This document shows, in pieces, positions 60,884 through 64,000 of a stretch of DNA of 64,000 nt. Each line of letters opens with the position of its first letter. Positions within the stretch are counted from its first letter, which is position 1. Origin of the DNA: Streptomyces actuosus (lineage in GTDB: Bacteria > Actinomycetota > Actinomycetes > Streptomycetales > Streptomycetaceae); NCBI RefSeq assembly GCF_016921115.1, contig NZ_JAFFZS010000006.1, positions 62,001 through 126,000 on the forward strand, read 5' to 3'. The notes beneath the pieces are model-generated. The model ran no database searches. It had not been told where the DNA came from and saw only the letters and a program-made list of their open reading frames with translations. Made by a program: the position numbers and the translations under genes.

Positions 60884-61205
60884 GACCGTGGCCTTCCTCG
60901 TGGCGCCCGTGGGCTGCGGGCTGAGGTGCGTCGGATTGTGTTCAGTGCTGTTTGTATTTCGAAAATGTTGATATTTCGAACGAGAGCACGCACGAGCCGA
61001 ATGGGCGCTCACTGCAGGTGTCGGCACGGCTACTGAGACAGGCACACCCTAGGGCCGAGGCTCACGCAAGGCAATGATCCTGTCGGAGTTTGTGTGTTCC
61101 TGATGATCGATCGCCCACCGGATGCGGGGCGCGGACATCCGCAGTGGGACGGGACGGGTCGCGCCACGGACCGCGACCGCTCCCCCTCCCCGAGGAGGAC
61201 CGGAC
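60884..61205. promoter_or_regulatory. Divergent regulatory region with TATTTCGAA direct repeats
   Basis: TATTTCGAA occurs at 60955-60963 and 60972-60980, 17 bp apart, in an unusually AT-rich patch about 75 bp upstream of the beta-galactosidase start. Each contains palindromic TTCGAA. It is a likely operator for sugar-responsive control. The right part leads to the alpha/beta hydrolase; no gene lies within. Confidence 0.5.
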
Positions 61206-61949
61206 ATGCCCTACTGCACCACGCGCGACGGCATCGAGATCTTCCACAAGGGCTGGGGCACGGGACGGACCGTGGTCTTCCTCCACGGCCGGCCGCTCGA
61301 CGGCGACACCTGCCAGGACCAGATGAAGGCGGTCGCCGACGCCGTTCCGCGCCGTCGCGCACGACCGCCGCGGCCACGGCCGCTCCACTCCGGTGTACGA
61401 CGGCTACGACCTCGCCGACCTCGCCGACTCCTCGGCCTGACCGAGGTGACCCTGGTCGCCCACTCCATGGGTGGCAGCGAACTGGCCCGGTACATCGGCC
61501 GGCACGGCACGTCCCGGCTGAGGTCGGCCGTACTGCTGTCGGCGATCCCTTCCGCTGACGCTCCAGAGCCCGGAGACCCCGAAGGCGTCCCCGACCAGGT
61601 CTTCGACGAGATCAAGGCCGGCATCCTGGCCGATCGGTCCCAGTTCTGGAAGAACACCGCGGTCGGGTTCTTCTCCGCCGGACGCAAGGGCAGCAGGGTC
61701 ACCCAGGGCAACCTGGACGCCCTCTGGTTCATGGCCGTGCACCAGACCGTCCAGGGCGGCTTCGGCTGCCTGGACGCCTTCGGGTGCACGGACTTCCACG
61801 AGGGGATCGACGCCACGGCGCGCAAGAGCGCACGCATCATCCCCGGCGCCACCCTGAAGGTGTACGAGGGCGGCTCGCACGGCATCGCGACGGCCGCCGG
61901 GGACAAGGGGAGGTTCGACGCGGATCTCGTCGAGTTCCTCGAGAGCTGA
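61206..61949 (+). pseudogene. Alpha/beta hydrolase (haloperoxidase-like) with compensated double frameshift
   Basis: A 247-codon open frame. The N-terminus (MPYCTTRDGIEIFHKGWGTG, VFLHGRPLDGDT) and everything after LTEVTLVAHSMGGSELARY (nucleophile Ser) match non-heme haloperoxidase-type hydrolases. Between 61345 and about 61430 the family sequence (FRAVAHDRRGHGRSTPVYDG) is in another frame, which ends in a stop. In the main frame these 29 codons read as Arg/Pro-rich nonsense. A 2-base loss near 61344 and a second indel near 61425 explain it. The ribosome site GAGGAGG is intact. The protein may be made but misfolded; sequencing error is possible. Confidence 0.8.
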
Positions 61950-61956
61950 GCGGGGG

Positions 61957-61979
61957 CGGGCCGGCCGGGAGCCGGCCCG
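61957..61979. terminator. Hairpin between convergent hydrolase and msrA genes
   Basis: CGGGCCGGC (61957-61965) pairs perfectly with GCCGGCCCG (61971-61979) around CGGGA. It fills the 30-bp gap between two stop codons and could serve both genes. Confidence 0.65.
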
Positions 61980-62501
61980 TCACTCCGCAGGCGTGGCGGC
62001 CCGCTTGGGCAGCCTCCAGTTCGGGCGCGGGAAGTGGCAGGTATAGCCGTTCGGATAGCGCTCCAGGTAGTCCTGGTGCTCCGGCTCGGCCTCCCAGAAG
62101 TCACCCACCGGCTCGACCTCGGTGACCACCGTGCCCGGCCACAGCCCGCTCGCCTCCACGTCCGCGATGGTGTCCAGCGCGATCCGGCGCTGCTCGTCGT
62201 CGGTGTAGAAGATGGCGGACCGGTAGCTGCGGCCGATGTCGTTGCCCTGCCGGTCCCGGGTCGTCGGGTCGTGGATCTGGAAGAAGAACTCCAGCACCTC
62301 CCGGTAGCCCGTGGCCGCGGGATCGTAGACGATCTCGATGGCCTCGGCGTGGTCGCCGTGGTCGCGGTACGTGGCGTGGGGGGTGTCTCCCCCGGAGTAG
62401 CCGACGCGGGTGGTCACCACTCCGGGCTGCTTGCGGATCAGGTCCTGCATGCCCCAGAAGCAGCCGCCCGCCAGTACGGCCCGCTCGGTTCGGACTGTCA
62501 T
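61980..62501 (-). CDS. msrA: Peptide-methionine (S)-S-oxide reductase
   Basis: A 173-residue MsrA repairing methionine-S-sulfoxide in proteins with thioredoxin as reductant. The active-site motif is GGCFWGMQD with Cys14, followed by [20 protein letters not shown] and [17 protein letters not shown]. The ending [14 protein letters not shown] carries another Cys that could act in resolution. GGGAGT precedes the ATG. Confidence 0.95.
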   Translation of the reverse strand: MTVRTERAVLAGGCFWGMQDLIRKQPGVVTTRVGYSGGDTPHATYRDHGDHAEAIEIVYDPAATGYREVLEFFFQIHDPTTRDRQGNDIGRSYRSAIFYTDDEQRRIALDTIADVEASGLWPGTVVTEVEPVGDFWEAEPEHQDYLERYPNGYTCHFPRPNWRLPKRAATPAE

Positions 62502-62689
62502 GTCGCACTCCCTGTCGGCGCTGCGCGGACACCGGCTGTGACGTCCCGGACCCGCGCGCCGCCCTGCTCGGTCATCTTCTCCAGTGTGCAGTGTGCGGCA
62601 CCGGGAACGCGATCACCGTCCCCGGGGCCGGTGACGGCAGCCGGTGACGGCCCCTCCGCCGTCTGCCCGGGAGCCGTCCCCGCCGCCCG

Positions 62690-63628
62690 TCAGGAGGCCT
62701 CCTGCCCGGCGGCATCCAGGAGCAGGCCGGCGATCAGGGCCGCGCCCTCCTCACCGGTGAGCAGCGTGTAGTGGTTGGTGTCCGGGGCGTGGAGCACCGT
62801 CACACGGGCGCCGTCGAGCACCGAGGCCAGGCGGTCCGCGTCGTACAGGCCCTGCGGTTCGTCCAGCAGGCCCCGCTCGGCCAGGACCAGGGTGGCGGGG
62901 GCGGGCAGCCGGTGCACCGCGGCGAGCACGTCGTCGCCGAACAGGCCGGTGCCGTCGGCACGGACGGCCTCCACCCGGCACGAGGACCGCAGCTGCGGCT
63001 CGTGTCCGACCAGGTCGCGCTGGATGTACGCGTCGACCTCCGGCGTCCACCGCCGCGCGAACGCGGGGTGCGCCTGCCAGAAGGCGCGGTAGGAGGCGCG
63101 GTCGGGGAACGTCATCGACAGCCGGTTCATGGCCGGCCCGATGACCGCCGTCAGCAGTTCGTCGGGCGACAGGTGGGTAGGCGCCGGGAAGCCGGCCCCG
63201 CCGTCCACGAGCAGCAGCCGGCCGAAGCGCTGCGGGTGGCGTACGGCGGCCAGCGCGGCCGTGAACGCACCCATCGAGTGCCCGGCCAGCACCGGCCGGT
63301 GCAGCCCGAGCGCCTCGGCGACCGTGGCCGCGTCGTCGGCGTGCACGGCGATGCCGTACGGTCCCGGCAGGTCCGCGCTGCCCGCCCGCCCCCGCAGGTC
63401 GGGGGCGACGAGTGTGGCCCGGCCTGCGAGGCGGCGGGCCACCGGGCCCCAGCTCAGCGCGTTGGCGGTGATCCCGTGCAGGGCGAGCACCGTGGGCGCC
63501 GCGGGGTCGGGCGCGGCCCAGCGCAGCACGGTCAGGTCGCCGCCGGGTACGGGGACCCGGAGTTCCTCGAAGGGCAGCGGCTCGGGGGCGGGGCGGGCGC
63601 CCGCGGGCGCGGTGTCGGAGGGGGTCAC
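62690..63628 (-). CDS. Alpha/beta fold hydrolase
   Basis: A 312-residue cytosolic alpha/beta hydrolase. The oxyanion region is LALHGITANALSWGPVA, the nucleophile elbow is LAGHSMGAFTAAL near residue 118, the acidic residue probably in the VLAERGLLDEPQG region and the catalytic His in APDTNHYTLL. The substrate is unknown. The start is GTG with GGGAAAGGGAA upstream. It overlaps the upstream permease stop by 4 bp (GTGA), so it belongs to that transporter operon and may act on the imported compound (inference). Confidence 0.87.
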   Translation of the reverse strand: MTPSDTAPAGARPAPEPLPFEELRVPVPGGDLTVLRWAAPDPAAPTVLALHGITANALSWGPVARRLAGRATLVAPDLRGRAGSADLPGPYGIAVHADDAATVAEALGLHRPVLAGHSMGAFTAALAAVRHPQRFGRLLLVDGGAGFPAPTHLSPDELLTAVIGPAMNRLSMTFPDRASYRAFWQAHPAFARRWTPEVDAYIQRDLVGHEPQLRSSCRVEAVRADGTGLFGDDVLAAVHRLPAPATLVLAERGLLDEPQGLYDADRLASVLDGARVTVLHAPDTNHYTLLTGEEGAALIAGLLLDAAGQEAS

Positions 63629-64000
63629 GTCGTTTCCCTTTCCCTGTGCTCGGCGTGGGCGGGGGCTTCGGTGCCGGGCGTGGCACGGTCGGCGGGTGTT
63701 CCGGTGCGCCGGTCGGCGGGGTCCGGCCCGGGCCGGGCCGACCGCTGCCCGCGCCGCGCGGCGTCCCGGGTGCCGCGGCGGGCGGCCCGCGCGTTGCGGA
63801 TGCGGCCCGGCAGCACGGCGAGCCCGCCGGGCAGGACGTCGACGACGACCACGAAGAGGACGCCGAGCAGGAACAGTGGCCGGCTGAGCGGGACACGCAG
63901 CACGGCGGGCAGGTCCGCGACGACCGCCGAGTCGGCTACGTCACCGAGGCGCTGGTCGGCCCAGGTGTAGAGGATGCCGCCCAGCATCGGGCCCCAGCGG
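63625..64000 (-). CDS. Branched-chain amino acid ABC transporter permease (LivM-type), C-terminus only
   Basis: Only the last 125 codons lie in the window; the start is beyond the right edge. RWGPMLGGILYTWADQRLGD and LPLFLLGVLFVVVVDVLPGG-like segments (RPLFLLGVLFVVVVDVLPGG) match the final periplasmic loop and last membrane helix of LivM permeases. A Pro/Arg/Ala-rich tail of about 55 residues follows, longer than usual. It would work with LivH, LivG, LivF and a binding protein that should lie to the right. Confidence 0.75.
   Translation of the reverse strand, partial: RWGPMLGGILYTWADQRLGDVADSAVVADLPAVLRVPLSRPLFLLGVLFVVVVDVLPGGLAVLPGRIRNARAARRGTRDAARRGQRSARPGPDPADRRTGTPADRATPGTEAPAHAEHRERETT

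Noticed and set aside
56942-61036. A 1,364-codon open frame on the plus strand opposite the beta-galactosidase gene
   Set aside because: It is a GC-bias shadow: its Val/Gly/Ala-rich translation has no domain, while the minus strand has full GH2 motifs.

Overview
The window is a high-GC (roughly 70-75 % by eye) actinobacterial chromosome segment, almost certainly Streptomyces. Codon third positions are nearly all G/C. GTG and TTG starts are common, and several genes have a -10-like hexamer only about 12 bp before the start codon and no Shine-Dalgarno, as in leaderless transcripts. The run hbd - tetR - ccr - ecm - citE-like - maoC - acyl-CoA dehydrogenase - psd - pssA matches a gene order I recall from Streptomyces chromosomes. 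No rRNA, tRNA, CRISPR array or intact transposase was seen.

Layout. 0-5.5 kb: a truncated ABC-F ATPase, a histidine phosphatase, a PAP2-diacylglycerol kinase fusion, a methyltransferase, a tiny membrane protein and a lone gas-vesicle GvpL/F protein. 6-9.6 kb: a transketolase translationally coupled to an NDH-2-like flavoprotein with a repeat tail. 9.9-12.2 kb: small genes (VOC, DUF6204, GNAT, LapA-like) and a cluster of intergenic palindromic repeats. 12.5-17.6 kb: a tight four-gene peptidase operon (M55, M20, S9, S66) that looks like D-amino-acid or wall-peptide salvage. 17.7-28.9 kb: a methyltransferase, a PAS/GAF/PP2C/HATPase phosphatase, a DHA2 exporter with a carboxypeptidase-regulatory-like tail, an SRPBCC protein, a radical SAM gene behind a LexA-type box, a secreted tripeptidyl-aminopeptidase-like hydrolase, a GNAT and a HEAT-repeat protein.

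29.3-38.6 kb: the ethylmalonyl-CoA (acetyl-CoA assimilation) operon. A double-length 3-hydroxyacyl-CoA dehydrogenase and a TetR regulator precede ccr, ecm, a CitE-type lyase, a MaoC hydratase and an acyl-CoA dehydrogenase. Together they carry acetoacetyl-CoA through crotonyl-, ethylmalonyl-, methylsuccinyl-, mesaconyl- and beta-methylmalyl-CoA to glyoxylate and propionyl-CoA. Phosphatidylethanolamine synthesis (psd, pssA) follows. 41-44.2 kb: glycerate kinase, ADP-ribosylglycohydrolase and NUDIX.

44.3-52 kb is the accessory region. A sirtuin gene is split after codon 17 by about 2.6 kb carrying three translationally coupled genes: a WXG-like small protein, a WXG-like/lysozyme-fold protein and a three-TM protein. 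Further right are a DUF1996 protein with an LAETG sortase signal, and two adjacent proteins (one small, one FHA plus membrane) that share an INNVxGDQ motif. Then comes a degenerate second copy of the sirtuin 3' end at about 51.8 kb, which suggests repeated insertion or duplication around this sirtuin.

52-64 kb: SHOCT and DUF6325 proteins, an alkylation-repair pair (ogt and an Ada-AlkA fusion), dihydrolipoamide dehydrogenase, a Tat-exported GH2 beta-galactosidase with a LamG domain inside its catalytic barrel, an alpha/beta hydrolase with a compensated double frameshift, msrA, another alpha/beta hydrolase, and the C-terminus of a LivM-type permease at the right edge.
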